A DNA stretch of 64,000 nucleotides, from the NCBI RefSeq assembly GCF_900016645.1, contig NZ_CDGJ01000036.1; one strand, 5' to 3'. This document shows, one piece after another, positions 7,253 to 15,191 of this stretch. The stretch comes from Acididesulfobacillus acetoxydans. Its GTDB lineage: Bacteria > Bacillota > Desulfitobacteriia > Desulfitobacteriales > Desulfitobacteriaceae. Made by a program: the position numbers and the translations under genes. Below the pieces are notes generated by a model, which saw only the letters and a list, made by a program, of their open reading frames with translations, did no database searches and was not told the origin of the DNA. How positions within the stretch are numbered: the first letter of the stretch is position 1; each line of letters starts with the position of its first letter.

Positions 7253-8026
7253 TTGACAGACGTACTTCATCTGGCGGACAAGGTTTTGAGGAGCCGGCTT
7301 TTTGTCGGTACGGGGAAATTTAGCTATGAACTGGTGCCGGATGTCTTGGCCGCTGCGGGGACTCAGGTTGTGACCATGGCCCTGCGCCGGGTGGACAGGA
7401 ATAATCCGCAGGAGAACATCCTGAATTATGTGCCTCGGGATGCGATACTTCTGCCGAATACCTCCGGGGCCCGCACAGGAGAGGAGGCGGTGCGCATAGC
7501 CCGTCTGGCCCGGGCCGCCGGCTGCGGCAACTGGGTAAAGATTGAGGTGATCCAAGATCAGCGCTATCTCCTGCCCGACAACTACGAAACCCTGTTGGCG
7601 ACGGAAACACTGGTTAAGGAGGGTTTCGTGGTCCTGCCTTACGTCAGTCCGGATCTGGGGACCGCGCGGCGTTTGGCAGACTGCGGGGCGGCGGCGGTCA
7701 TGCCTCTAGGGGCGCCCATCGGCAGCAACCGGGGGCTGAGAACGAAAGAGCTGATCGGGATACTCATTGAGGAAATCCCGCTGCCCATCGTAGTCGACGC
7801 CGGCCTTGGGCGTCCGTCGGAAGCGGCGCAAGCGATGGAAATGGGTGCGGCCGCGGTCTTAGTCAACACGGCGATTGCCGTGGCCGATGATCCGGTGCAG
7901 ATGGCCAAGGGTTTCCGGCTCGCGGTTGAGGCGGGACGCCTGGGCTACCTGTCAGGGCCGGGGGCCCGCAGGGAAGAGGCCCATGCTTCCTCTCCCCTGA
8001 CCGGTTTTCTGGGGGAGGAGCGGTGA
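7253..8026 (+). CDS. thiG: Thiazole synthase ThiG
   Basis: A 257-aa TIM-barrel protein that condenses 1-deoxy-D-xylulose 5-phosphate, dehydroglycine and ThiS-thiocarboxylate into thiazole phosphate. Family landmarks: FVGTGKF near the N-terminus, the Schiff-base lysine in NWVKIEV (about K96), PLGAPIGSN and VDAGLGRPS. The start is TTG 7253, giving MTDVLHLADK, with AGGAGGAT six bases upstream. Upstream in-frame codons lack a ribosome binding site and would add 28 unrelated residues. It overlaps or abuts thiH at its last base. Confidence 0.94.
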   Translation: MTDVLHLADKVLRSRLFVGTGKFSYELVPDVLAAAGTQVVTMALRRVDRNNPQENILNYVPRDAILLPNTSGARTGEEAVRIARLARAAGCGNWVKIEVIQDQRYLLPDNYETLLATETLVKEGFVVLPYVSPDLGTARRLADCGAAAVMPLGAPIGSNRGLRTKELIGILIEEIPLPIVVDAGLGRPSEAAQAMEMGAAAVLVNTAIAVADDPVQMAKGFRLAVEAGRLGYLSGPGARREEAHASSPLTGFLGEER

Positions 8027-9174
8027 TGTTTTACGAGGATTCAGGTGTCTGGCGGAAGATGTTTGAGTCTCATCCCGCCGAGAAAATTTCGGCGCTCCAG
8101 GTACAACGGTCGCTGACCAAGGGGTCTCCAGAACCGGAAGATCTATGGGTCCTCCTTTCTCCGGCCGCCGGCGGTTTTTTGGAAGAAATGGCCGGCAGAG
8201 CCCGGCGTTTGACCTTGCAGCATTTTGGACGTTCGGTTTCGTTATTTGCGCCACTCTATCTGGCCAATTATTGCACAAATCAATGCGTCTATTGCAGCTT
8301 CAATACCAAGAATCGCATCCCGAGGAAAAGACTCTCTTTAGCAGAGGTGGCGGCTGAGGGAGAAGCCATTGCCGAGACCGGAATTCGGCATCTGCTGCTC
8401 CTGACTGGGGAGTCACGCGCCATGAGCGGGCCGGAGTACTTGCAAGCCTGTGTCCGGGAGCTCCGTCCGCGTTTTGCCTCTTTGGGGCTTGAGGTTTATC
8501 CGTTGGCCGAAGAGGAGTATAAAGAGCTCATTCTTGCCGGGATCGACAGTTTGACGATGTTTCAAGAGGTCTACGATGAACGGCGTTATACCGAGGTGCA
8601 TCCGGGCGGTCCCAAAGCGAACTATCATTACCGCCTCAACGCCCCCGAAAGGGCCTGCCGGGCCGGCATGGCGGAAGTGACCCTTGGCGCTCTCTTGGGA
8701 ATCGGGGATTGGCGCCGGGAGGCATTCATGACCGCCCTGCATGGACGATATTTGCAACGGCATTATCCGGAGGTCCAAGTGTCTTTTTCTCTGCCGAGGA
8801 TGAGACCTCATGTGGGAGAATTCCAACCCCTAAGTCCTGTTTCCGACCGAAATCTGGTTCAGATTCTCCTGGCTTACCGCCTTTTCCTGCCCTGGGCCGG
8901 GATTACGATCTCCACCCGTGAGGAAGCTTCCCTGCGTGACGCGTTAGTCCCGTTGGGCATCACCCGGATGTCTGCGGGTTCTCTCACCTCGGTTGGGGGC
9001 TATGCCGGATCTCGGAACCCGGAAAGCACTCAGTTCGAGATTGCCGACGAGCGTTCTGTGGCCGAGATTATCGCGATGTTGCACAGGCATGGGTATCAAC
9101 CGATCCTCTGCGATTGGTTGAATATGCGCGAGACGCCGGACAAGTGTCAAAGAGGAGGGGAATCACCGTGTTAG
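8026..9174 (+). CDS. thiH: 2-iminoacetate synthase ThiH (radical SAM)
   Basis: A radical SAM enzyme that cleaves tyrosine to dehydroglycine (2-iminoacetate) for ThiG. The CX3CX2C cluster motif reads CTNQCVYC (C83, C87, C90), followed by SFNTKN. LLLTGE fits the GGE-like SAM site, and PRMRPH lies near the C-terminal third. Length, 382 aa, is normal for ThiH. ATG 8026 is preferred; an in-frame GTG at 8023 is also possible. It overlaps the next gene by 7 nt, indicating translational coupling. Presence of ThiH rather than the oxygen-dependent glycine oxidase ThiO fits an anaerobe. Confidence 0.94.
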   Translation: MFYEDSGVWRKMFESHPAEKISALQVQRSLTKGSPEPEDLWVLLSPAAGGFLEEMAGRARRLTLQHFGRSVSLFAPLYLANYCTNQCVYCSFNTKNRIPRKRLSLAEVAAEGEAIAETGIRHLLLLTGESRAMSGPEYLQACVRELRPRFASLGLEVYPLAEEEYKELILAGIDSLTMFQEVYDERRYTEVHPGGPKANYHYRLNAPERACRAGMAEVTLGALLGIGDWRREAFMTALHGRYLQRHYPEVQVSFSLPRMRPHVGEFQPLSPVSDRNLVQILLAYRLFLPWAGITISTREEASLRDALVPLGITRMSAGSLTSVGGYAGSRNPESTQFEIADERSVAEIIAMLHRHGYQPILCDWLNMRETPDKCQRGGESPC

Positions 9175-10682
9175 CTTATCTGGAGCAGGCATTGGGCCGC
9201 ACCCGGATGGCCCGCTTGCGGGAAGCCAGGGTCGGCATCGGGGGGCTGGGCGGACTGGGGTCTAACGCAGCCGTTCACTTGGTCCGCTCCGGGGTCCGGC
9301 ACTTGGTCCTGGCGGATTTTGACCGGGTGGACAAGAGCAACTTGAACCGTCAGTATTATTTCCTGGCCCAGGTGGGGCAGATGAAAGTTTCAGCCCTAGC
9401 GGACAACCTCAGGCTGATTCATCCCGACCTCGATTTGACGTTAATTTGTGAACGCATTACTGCAGCTAATGTTCTGGCTGTGTTCGATTCTTGCGGGTAT
9501 TGGGTCGAAGCTTTCGATCAGGCGGAGAGCAAGAAAATGTTCGTCACGGCCGGCCTGAGGCGGCACAAGCGGGTGGTGGCGGCTTCGGGCTTAGCCGGTT
9601 GGGGCCGTACGGATGACATGGTGACGAGGGAATGGAGTTCGGGTCTGGTGATCGTCGGCGATCGCAAAAGCGGAGTTGATGCGGCTGCGCCTCCCCTTGC
9701 ACCGCGGGTGGGGGTTGGGGCCGCCAAAGAAGCGGATGTCGTCCTATCCTGGATCCTGGAGGAGGATGAAGCGGTGGCGGAACCCGGCGAGGTGACGGAA
9801 GCTCGCGGGGCGAAAGAGGCGGGTGGAGTGAAAAAGGCCCGCGGAGTGGCGGAACCCTGTGGAAGGGCGGAGACCCATGAGATGGACAAAACTCAAGAGG
9901 TGGGGAAGACCCGTGGGAGGGAGGAGACTTATGCAGTGGGGAAAACTTATGAAGCGGATAAGAATCGTGGAGTGGAGATATCCCCGGGAGCCGCGGGATC
10001 AGCAAAATTTCGCTTACCCGCGGGTATTTATGCCATAACCTCTCAAACGCATTCCTTGGGGAGGAGCAACCTGGACGTGGCTGCCGAAATTCTGCGCTCG
10101 GGCGTTAAAATCCTGCAATATCGCGAAAAGAGCAAGGTGTTTAGGGAAATGTACGAGGAATGTCTGGTTCTGCGCCGGATGACACGGGAGTCCGGGGCGC
10201 TCTTGATCGTCAACGATTATCCCGAGTTGGCCCTGGCGGTTGAGGCCGACGGAGTGCACATCGGCCAGGATGACCTTCCTCTTCAGGTGGTGCGGCAATT
10301 AGTCGGTTCCCGCCTCATCGTAGGGGTGTCTACGCACTCGCCCGAGCAGGCTTGCGCGGCGGTAGAGGCCGGGGCCGATTATATCGGAGTCGGACCTATT
10401 TACCCGACTCGGACCAAAGAGAACGTCTGCGCTTCCGTGGGGTTGCAATACCTTGACTACATTGTTGCCCATGCGGAGATTCCCTTTGTCGCAATTGGCG
10501 GGATTAAGGAACACAACTTGGGGGAAGTTCTCTCTCATGGCGCCTCAACCGTGGCCTTGGTCACGGAAATCGTGGGCAGTCCCGACATTGAAGGAAAAAT
10601 CGCCAAGCTAAACCAGATTATAGAGGTAAAGGATGAAAAGGCTTCCGACATCGTGGGAGTATTGACTGGAGGAGAGGAGTAG
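9168..10682 (+). CDS. thiF-thiE: ThiF-ThiE fusion: ThiS adenylyltransferase joined to thiamine-phosphate synthase
   Basis: One 504-aa frame. Residues 1-190 are a short ThiF/MoeB-like adenylyltransferase, with the nucleotide loop GIGGLGGLGSN (24-34), LADFDRVDKSNLNRQ (48-61) and KV near 73. There is no CxxC zinc pair, as in the short ThiF subtype. Residues 283-490 are ThiE, thiamine-phosphate synthase, with ILQYREK, NDYPELA, GVHIGQDD, GVSTHS, YIGVGPIYPT and AIGGI. Residues 201-272 are a 12-fold hexapeptide repeat linker, listed separately. GTG 9168 has AGAGGAGGGG upstream and overlaps thiH. The fusion joins activation of ThiS, for thiazole, with the last coupling step of the same pathway. No ThiD is seen in the window. 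Confidence 0.92.
   Translation: MLAYLEQALGRTRMARLREARVGIGGLGGLGSNAAVHLVRSGVRHLVLADFDRVDKSNLNRQYYFLAQVGQMKVSALADNLRLIHPDLDLTLICERITAANVLAVFDSCGYWVEAFDQAESKKMFVTAGLRRHKRVVAASGLAGWGRTDDMVTREWSSGLVIVGDRKSGVDAAAPPLAPRVGVGAAKEADVVLSWILEEDEAVAEPGEVTEARGAKEAGGVKKARGVAEPCGRAETHEMDKTQEVGKTRGREETYAVGKTYEADKNRGVEISPGAAGSAKFRLPAGIYAITSQTHSLGRSNLDVAAEILRSGVKILQYREKSKVFREMYEECLVLRRMTRESGALLIVNDYPELALAVEADGVHIGQDDLPLQVVRQLVGSRLIVGVSTHSPEQACAAVEAGADYIGVGPIYPTRTKENVCASVGLQYLDYIVAHAEIPFVAIGGIKEHNLGEVLSHGASTVALVTEIVGSPDIEGKIAKLNQIIEVKDEKASDIVGVLTGGEE
9768..9983 (+). repeat. Coding minisatellite: 12 copies of an 18-bp unit in the ThiF-ThiE linker
   Basis: Translated residues 201-272 split exactly into 12 hexapeptides: EAVAEP, GEVTEA, RGAKEA, GGVKKA, RGVAEP, CGRAET, HEMDKT, QEVGKT, RGREET, YAVGKT, YEADKN, RGVEIS. 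The consensus is roughly x-[G/E]-V-x-[K/E]-[T/A]. The DNA units are visibly related (GTGGCGGAACCC recurs). It is charged, low-complexity and probably an extended or helical tether between the two enzymes. Copy number could vary between strains. Confidence 0.88.
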
Positions 10683-10685
10683 ACC

Positions 10686-11990
10686 ATGGCAAATACACAG
10701 ATGGCCCGGGCTAAACGGGGCGAAATCAGTGAAGAGATGCGGGTTGTGGCGGAAAAAGAGCGCTTGAATTCGGAGAAGATCCGTCTTAAGCTGGCTAAAG
10801 GTCAAATCGTGATTCCCGCCAACCACGGTCACAAGAGCCTGAGCCCGGAGGGAATCGGCACGGGTTTGAGGACCAAGATCAACGTCAACCTCGGCATTTC
10901 CGGGGACTGTGCCAACACGGAGGCCGAACTGGATAAAGTGCGCAAAGCCTTGGCGATGAAGGCTGAGGCTGTCATGGACTTGAGCAACTACGGCAAGACG
11001 GCGATCTTCCGCCAAAAGTTGATCGAACTGTCCCCGGCTCTGATCGGCACAGTACCGATGTATGATGCCATCGGTTATCTGGACAAAAAACTGGAGGACA
11101 TTAGGCCTGAGGAATTCTTAGCGGTTGTGGAAAAGCATGCCCGGGACGGGGTGGACTTTGTGACCATCCACGCAGGGCTGAATCGCCAGACAGTGGAGCA
11201 TTTCAAACGCGCGTCCCGGGTCACTCAGATCGTTTCCAGAGGGGGTTCCCTCCTCTACGCCTGGATGGAGATGAACCGGGCCGAGAATCCTTTCTACGAA
11301 TACTTTGACAGGCTTCTGGACATCTGCGCCGAATATGATGTTACCTTGAGTCTCGGGGACGCCTGCCGGCCGGGCAGTCTGGCCGACGCCACGGATGCTT
11401 CCCAACTTGAGGAATTGATTGTTTTGGGAGAACTGACGGAGCGGGCATGGCAGAGAGATGTTCAAGTCATGATTGAGGGTCCGGGCCATGTCCCGATCAA
11501 TGAGATTACTGCCAATGTCCAGCTGGAAAAGAAACTTTGCCACGGTGCCCCTTTCTATGTCTTGGGGCCGCTGGTCACCGATGTCGCCCCGGGTTATGAC
11601 CATATCACGAGCGCGATTGGCGGAGCCCTCGCCGGAGCGGCCGGGGCCGACTTTCTTTGCTATGTAACCCCGGCGGAACATTTGCGCCTTCCCAGCCTGG
11701 AAGATATGAAAGAAGGGATCATCGCCGCTAAAATTGCGGCTCATGCAGCCGATGTGGCTAAAGGCATACCCGGGGCGGCCGAGTGGGACCGGAAAATGAG
11801 TCAGGCGCGGCAGGCTTTGGCTTGGGAGCAGATGTTTGAGCTGGCGATCGATCGCGAAAAAGCCGAGCGCTATCGGAAAGAGTCCATGCCCACCCATTCC
11901 GACAGCTGTACCATGTGCGGGGAAATGTGCTCCATGCGCTTAATGAACCGCATGGAAGACAAGGCACAGACAAGGGCCAGCACAAAATAG
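10686..11990 (+). CDS. thiC: Phosphomethylpyrimidine synthase ThiC
   Basis: A 434-aa short-type ThiC, which rearranges aminoimidazole ribotide into hydroxymethylpyrimidine phosphate using SAM and a [4Fe-4S] cluster. Landmarks: NVNLGISGD, DLSNYG, GTVPMYDA, SLLYAWME, GDACRPGS, MIEGPGHVP, YVLGPLVTD, and a C-terminal cysteine motif CTMCGEMC. The spacing here is CX2CX3C, whereas the E. coli enzyme has CX2CX4C. ATG 10686 follows thiF-thiE by 3 nt behind GGAGAGGAG. It is the last gene of the riboswitch operon. Confidence 0.95.
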   Translation: MANTQMARAKRGEISEEMRVVAEKERLNSEKIRLKLAKGQIVIPANHGHKSLSPEGIGTGLRTKINVNLGISGDCANTEAELDKVRKALAMKAEAVMDLSNYGKTAIFRQKLIELSPALIGTVPMYDAIGYLDKKLEDIRPEEFLAVVEKHARDGVDFVTIHAGLNRQTVEHFKRASRVTQIVSRGGSLLYAWMEMNRAENPFYEYFDRLLDICAEYDVTLSLGDACRPGSLADATDASQLEELIVLGELTERAWQRDVQVMIEGPGHVPINEITANVQLEKKLCHGAPFYVLGPLVTDVAPGYDHITSAIGGALAGAAGADFLCYVTPAEHLRLPSLEDMKEGIIAAKIAAHAADVAKGIPGAAEWDRKMSQARQALAWEQMFELAIDREKAERYRKESMPTHSDSCTMCGEMCSMRLMNRMEDKAQTRASTK

Positions 11991-12017
11991 AGGTCTAAAT
12001 TTGTCAGAAAGATTTAT

Positions 12018-12046
12018 TTGCCAACGCTTGCATGTTCTGCTATACT
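12018..12046 (+). promoter_or_regulatory. Sigma-A promoter upstream of zinc-ribbon gene
   Basis: TTGCCA (12018-12023), 17 bp, TATACT (12041-12046). It implies a leader of about 120 nt before the ATG at 12173. Confidence 0.7.
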
Positions 12047-12097
12047 CTAAATGTGCTTGTTGAAGACTTGGGTCTATTGAAAATTGGAATCCGACAG

Positions 12098-12160
12098 CCT
12101 TATTAGGGTTCTTGGGAGGAAAATTGAAGTAGCCAAGGGACAAGGAACACCCTAATAAGG
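12098..12160 (+). promoter_or_regulatory. Leader hairpin that covers the ribosome binding site
   Basis: CCTTATTAGGG (12098-12108) and CCCTAATAAGG (12150-12160) are perfect 11-bp complements. Inner pairs GTTC/GAAC and TTGG/CCAA extend the stem. The 3' arm ends in AAGG of the AAGGAGG Shine-Dalgarno for the ATG at 12173, so folding would mask translation initiation. It could act as a temperature- or ligand-responsive switch. Confidence 0.6.
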
Positions 12161-12172
12161 AGGAAGATTACC

Positions 12173-12475
12173 ATGTTTGAAGACAAAGTGCTGGTATGCC
12201 GTGACTGTGGTCAGGAATTCGTATTCTCGGCGCGGGAGCAAGAGTTTTACGCCGAAAAAGGATTCCAGAATGAACCGGGACGCTGCCCATCCTGCCGCCA
12301 GGCTCGTAAACAAGCTTCGGCGGGACGGAATTCCGGTGGTTATTCCAGGCCGCAGCGTCAGATGTACCCGGCCGTATGCGCCAATTGCGGGGCCGAGACT
12401 GAAGTGCCGTTCCAGCCTTCCGGCGAGAAGCCGGTTTATTGCCGCGATTGCTATCAAGCGATGCGTCGCTACTAA
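12173..12475 (+). CDS. Small zinc-ribbon protein
   Basis: A 100-aa protein with two zinc-ribbon-like modules: CRDCGQEFVFSAREQEFYAEKG...CPSC in the N-terminal half, and CANCGAET...YCRDC in the C-terminal half. The first matches the probable zinc-ribbon domain common in Bacillota and Chloroflexota proteins of unknown role. The middle (residues 45-65) is Gly/Ser/Arg/Gln-rich and likely disordered, suggesting nucleic-acid contact. It has its own promoter, structured leader and terminator, so it is a single-gene unit. Confidence 0.85.
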   Translation: MFEDKVLVCRDCGQEFVFSAREQEFYAEKGFQNEPGRCPSCRQARKQASAGRNSGGYSRPQRQMYPAVCANCGAETEVPFQPSGEKPVYCRDCYQAMRRY

Positions 12476-12596
12476 TCGCCGGTTGCCAAGCGCTCTCGAT
12501 GAGTGGGTGTAAAGCAGTATTTAATGAAATCGGCGGTTAATCAAATAGCGCGATATTGGTTTTGTGACACAAAGTAATAGGGGTCGTGCGACACGG

Positions 12597-12624
12597 AGCC
12601 AGGGATTTAATCCCTGGCTTTTCT
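12597..12624 (+). terminator. Intrinsic terminator
   Basis: AGCCAGGGATT and AATCCCTGGCT form an 11-bp near-loopless palindrome (12597-12619) followed by TTTTCTG. It ends the zinc-ribbon transcript about 120 nt after its stop codon. Confidence 0.8.
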
Positions 12625-12948
12625 GTGGTTCGCCCGGCCGGACGCCGTCTTTGAGGTAAAGGTTCCGGACGGCGAAAGCGGCGGCAGCCGCGGTTCAAGC
12701 TTGGGTGACAGCCGCACATGTGGCTCCGGCAGGCGGCAAGTCCAGCGCGGGGTTCATAGCCGGTGAGGGTGTCTGCCGCACAGGTGGTATCAGAAGGAAG
12801 TATAATTTTCACAGCGAATAAGAAAACTGGTGGCGGGAGGGCAAACCCCATCAGGTAATTTTTCAGCACCCGTGTACCGGGGATGGCGCAATGGTGACAT
12901 TGTTTGCCAACGATGGAACAGCGGGGTGGTCGGCGGGGAGGGTGACGT
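12625..12948. other. Intergenic stretch, no gene seen
   Basis: There is no credible coding frame. One weak stem GCCGTC/GGACGG lies around 12645-12675. The ribosome binding site of menG (GGAGGGTGACGT) is at its right end. I see no clear promoter. Confidence 0.5.
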
Positions 12949-13701
12949 ATGGATTTTGCCGGCAAGGATAAAGCGAGCTATGTGAAAGAAACTTTCAACA
13001 CAATTGCCGGGCGTTATGATTTCATGAACAGCGTAATGACCTTGGGCCTGGACAAGCGCTGGCGGCGGAAAGTGGTTAGGTGCGTGGGCGCCGCCGAGAA
13101 CAAACATATTCTTGATGTTTGCTGCGGGACAGGTCAATTATCTCTGGCCTTGGCCGAGAGGGTCGGACCGCGGGGAAGAGTAACCGGTCTGGATTTTTCG
13201 GAGAACATGCTGGCGAAGGCGCGGGAGGCGTTGCAACATAGGCCTTGGCCGGAGAGAGTGCATTTTCAGCGCGGGGACGCCTTGGCGCTGCCTTTTCCGG
13301 ATAACAGTTTCGACGGCGCAACGGTAGGCTGGGGCTTGCGGAATTTGCCTGATCTTGAACAAGGCATCCGGGAAATGACCCGGGTGGTCAAACCCGGCGC
13401 CAAGATCGTGTCTCTGGACATGGCTAAACCCACTCTGCCGGTATTTAAGCAAGTCTACTGGTTTTACTTCGAGAGGGTGGTTCCTTTGTTGGGAAGTCTC
13501 TTTACAGGCAAAAGGAGCGCCTATCGCTACCTGCACGATTCGGCCGTACAGTTTCCGGCCCAGCGCGAACTCGCCCAAATCTTTGCTCGGTGCGGACTGA
13601 TAGATACGCGCTGCCATAATTTGGCCGGGGGAGCCGTGGCCATTGTTGAGGGAACCAAGGCGGCCGGGGCTGTCATCAGGCACAGCGGATTTACGCGATG
13701 A
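12949..13701 (+). CDS. menG: Demethylmenaquinone methyltransferase
   Basis: A 250-aa class I SAM methyltransferase of the UbiE/MenG family, which makes the last C-methylation of menaquinone. Motif I is LDVCCGTGQLSLAL, followed by VTGLDFSENML, ALPFPDNSFDGATVGWGLRNL and the family end GGAVAIVEGTK. ATG 12949 has GGAGGGTGACGT directly upstream. It stands alone, without other men genes nearby. Its presence implies a menaquinone-based respiratory chain. Confidence 0.94.
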   Translation: MDFAGKDKASYVKETFNTIAGRYDFMNSVMTLGLDKRWRRKVVRCVGAAENKHILDVCCGTGQLSLALAERVGPRGRVTGLDFSENMLAKAREALQHRPWPERVHFQRGDALALPFPDNSFDGATVGWGLRNLPDLEQGIREMTRVVKPGAKIVSLDMAKPTLPVFKQVYWFYFERVVPLLGSLFTGKRSAYRYLHDSAVQFPAQRELAQIFARCGLIDTRCHNLAGGAVAIVEGTKAAGAVIRHSGFTR

Positions 13702-13764
13702 CCGGCGGCGGCCTTTTGCGCAGATGACAAGATTTGTAAAGATGTATACAGACGCGGACAAGGT

Positions 13765-13799
13765 GCCCTCCTGAAACCATTTCTCGGGGGCTCTTTTTC
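13765..13799 (+). terminator. Intrinsic terminator after menG
   Basis: GCCCTC (13765-13770) pairs with GGGGGC (13786-13791) with one G-U, followed by a T-rich tail (13792-13799). Confidence 0.6.
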
Positions 13800-13870
13800 T
13801 TCGGGGGCTGACACTGCCGGGCCGCAGTGCGTAGCTTGAGGGAAGTTGCTCTGTCCCAGTCGCCGGGCAA

Positions 13871-13976
13871 AAAACGTTTTGCGGTTTGGATAAAAAAGCC
13901 CTCGCCTTTCAAAAAAAGTTCCTGGAAAAGAAGGAGTTTTGCCAACAGTCGCGAATTACTATTTAAAACGTTTTAA
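13871..13976 (+). promoter_or_regulatory. Two AAAACGTTTT palindromes: candidate LacI-type operators
   Basis: AAAACGTTTT occurs at 13871-13880 and again inside the 14-bp palindrome TTAAAACGTTTTAA (13963-13976), just upstream of the first gene of the importer/methyltransferase operon. The centres are 94 bp apart, close to nine helical turns. CG-centred A/T palindromes are the usual LacI-family operator form, and a LacI-type regulator is encoded in the operon at 20077. The same 10-mer also occurs inside coding sequence at 17290 and 46811, so this is a candidate only. Confidence 0.5.
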
Positions 13977-13993
13977 TCAGTGGGGAGTGGGAT

Positions 13994-15034
13994 GTGGTTA
14001 TGAACGCACTTGAACGAGCCCTAACAACCATTAACTTACAATTACCCGATCGAGTTCCGGTTGATTTACACTCCTTCGCCTTAGCGGCGAGACATTCCGG
14101 ACGGCCCTTCGGCGAATTCTTTCACAGTGCCGACCTCATGGCAGAGGCGCAGATCGGCCTGTGGCGCCGCTTCGGGCATGATGTAATTCTCTTGGAAAAC
14201 GGTACGACGGCGACGGCCGAAGCGCTCGGATGTAAAGTGGTTTATCCGGACGATGCTCCGGCCAAGGTGACGGAGCCCGCCTTAAATCGTTTAAGTGACG
14301 TGGGGAAGTTGCGCATGTGTAACCCGGAAAAAGATGCAACCTTGCCGGTCTTGCTGCGTACCACTCGCTTGGTCAAGAATCAAATCGGTCGAGAAGTATT
14401 TGTCATGGGTCGAGCGGATCAGGGGCCATTTTCCCTGGCGGCTATGCTTCGGGGTATCAACAATTTTCTGATGGATCTGGCCTATGGCAGAGAAAAGGAA
14501 AATATTCATCAACTGTTGGATTTCGCCACGGAAGCAGTCATTCGCCTGGCCTTGGCTCAATTGGAGGCGGGGGCGCACGCCACTTCGATCGGGGACAGTT
14601 TGGCCGGTCCCAGCTTGATTTCGCGGGAGATGTATCTCGAGTACGCTTATCCGTACGAAAAGAGAGTGGTCGAGACTGTGAAAAAGGCCGGGGGGCTTAT
14701 CGCCCTGCACATATGCGGGGATACAACTTTGATCGTCGATAAAATGGTGGAAACGGGGGCTCAGATCGTAGAGATTGACGAAAGGACGGATCTTGCGACG
14801 GCCAAACGCCACGCTCAGGGGAGGTGTTGTTTGCTCGGTCAGGTTTCGCCCACGGCCCTGAGTCATGAATCAGCGGAGATGATTACCCATTTGGCCCAGA
14901 AAACGATCGAAACAGCCGCCGGCGGCGGGGGGTTGATCCTAGGTCCGGGTTGCGCAATGGCCAGCGATACACCAGACGAAAATGTTCACGCTCTGGTCCA
15001 AGCGGCCAAAACCTATGGCGTTTACCATAGCTAA
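13994..15034 (+). CDS. UROD/MtaA-type corrinoid methyltransferase
   Basis: A 346-aa protein of the uroporphyrinogen-decarboxylase superfamily. The zinc ligands of the methyltransferase branch (MtaA, MtbA, CmuA) are visible: H-x-C in LHICGD (about residues 239-244) and a distal Cys in LGPGCAM. The opening RALTTINLQLPDRVPVDL is the usual UROD-type start. The branch moves methyl groups between corrinoid proteins and coenzyme M or tetrahydrofolate-type acceptors. There are no other haem genes here, so a haem role is unlikely. It heads the operon with the sugar-type importer. GTG 13994 is in range of GGGGAGTGG; ATG 14000 is an alternative. Confidence 0.82.
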   Translation: MVMNALERALTTINLQLPDRVPVDLHSFALAARHSGRPFGEFFHSADLMAEAQIGLWRRFGHDVILLENGTTATAEALGCKVVYPDDAPAKVTEPALNRLSDVGKLRMCNPEKDATLPVLLRTTRLVKNQIGREVFVMGRADQGPFSLAAMLRGINNFLMDLAYGREKENIHQLLDFATEAVIRLALAQLEAGAHATSIGDSLAGPSLISREMYLEYAYPYEKRVVETVKKAGGLIALHICGDTTLIVDKMVETGAQIVEIDERTDLATAKRHAQGRCCLLGQVSPTALSHESAEMITHLAQKTIETAAGGGGLILGPGCAMASDTPDENVHALVQAAKTYGVYHS

Positions 15035-15191
15035 AGCAGGGGGGACGGTTCCGGGTCCGGAGGAGCGTTTGAGGTTCGGGGAAGATGTGGCCGGGCCGGA
15101 AGATCAAGTCACGGTCCTGCGGAAAAAAAAGGCCCGGTTCCGGACGGTTCTTGTAATTGGGAGCGAATTCGCCGATACGGAGGAGAAAAAG

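Noticed and set aside
13994..15034. HemE, haem synthesis
   Set aside because: No other haem genes nearby; zinc-ligand pattern and corrinoid/importer neighbours fit the methyltransferase branch.
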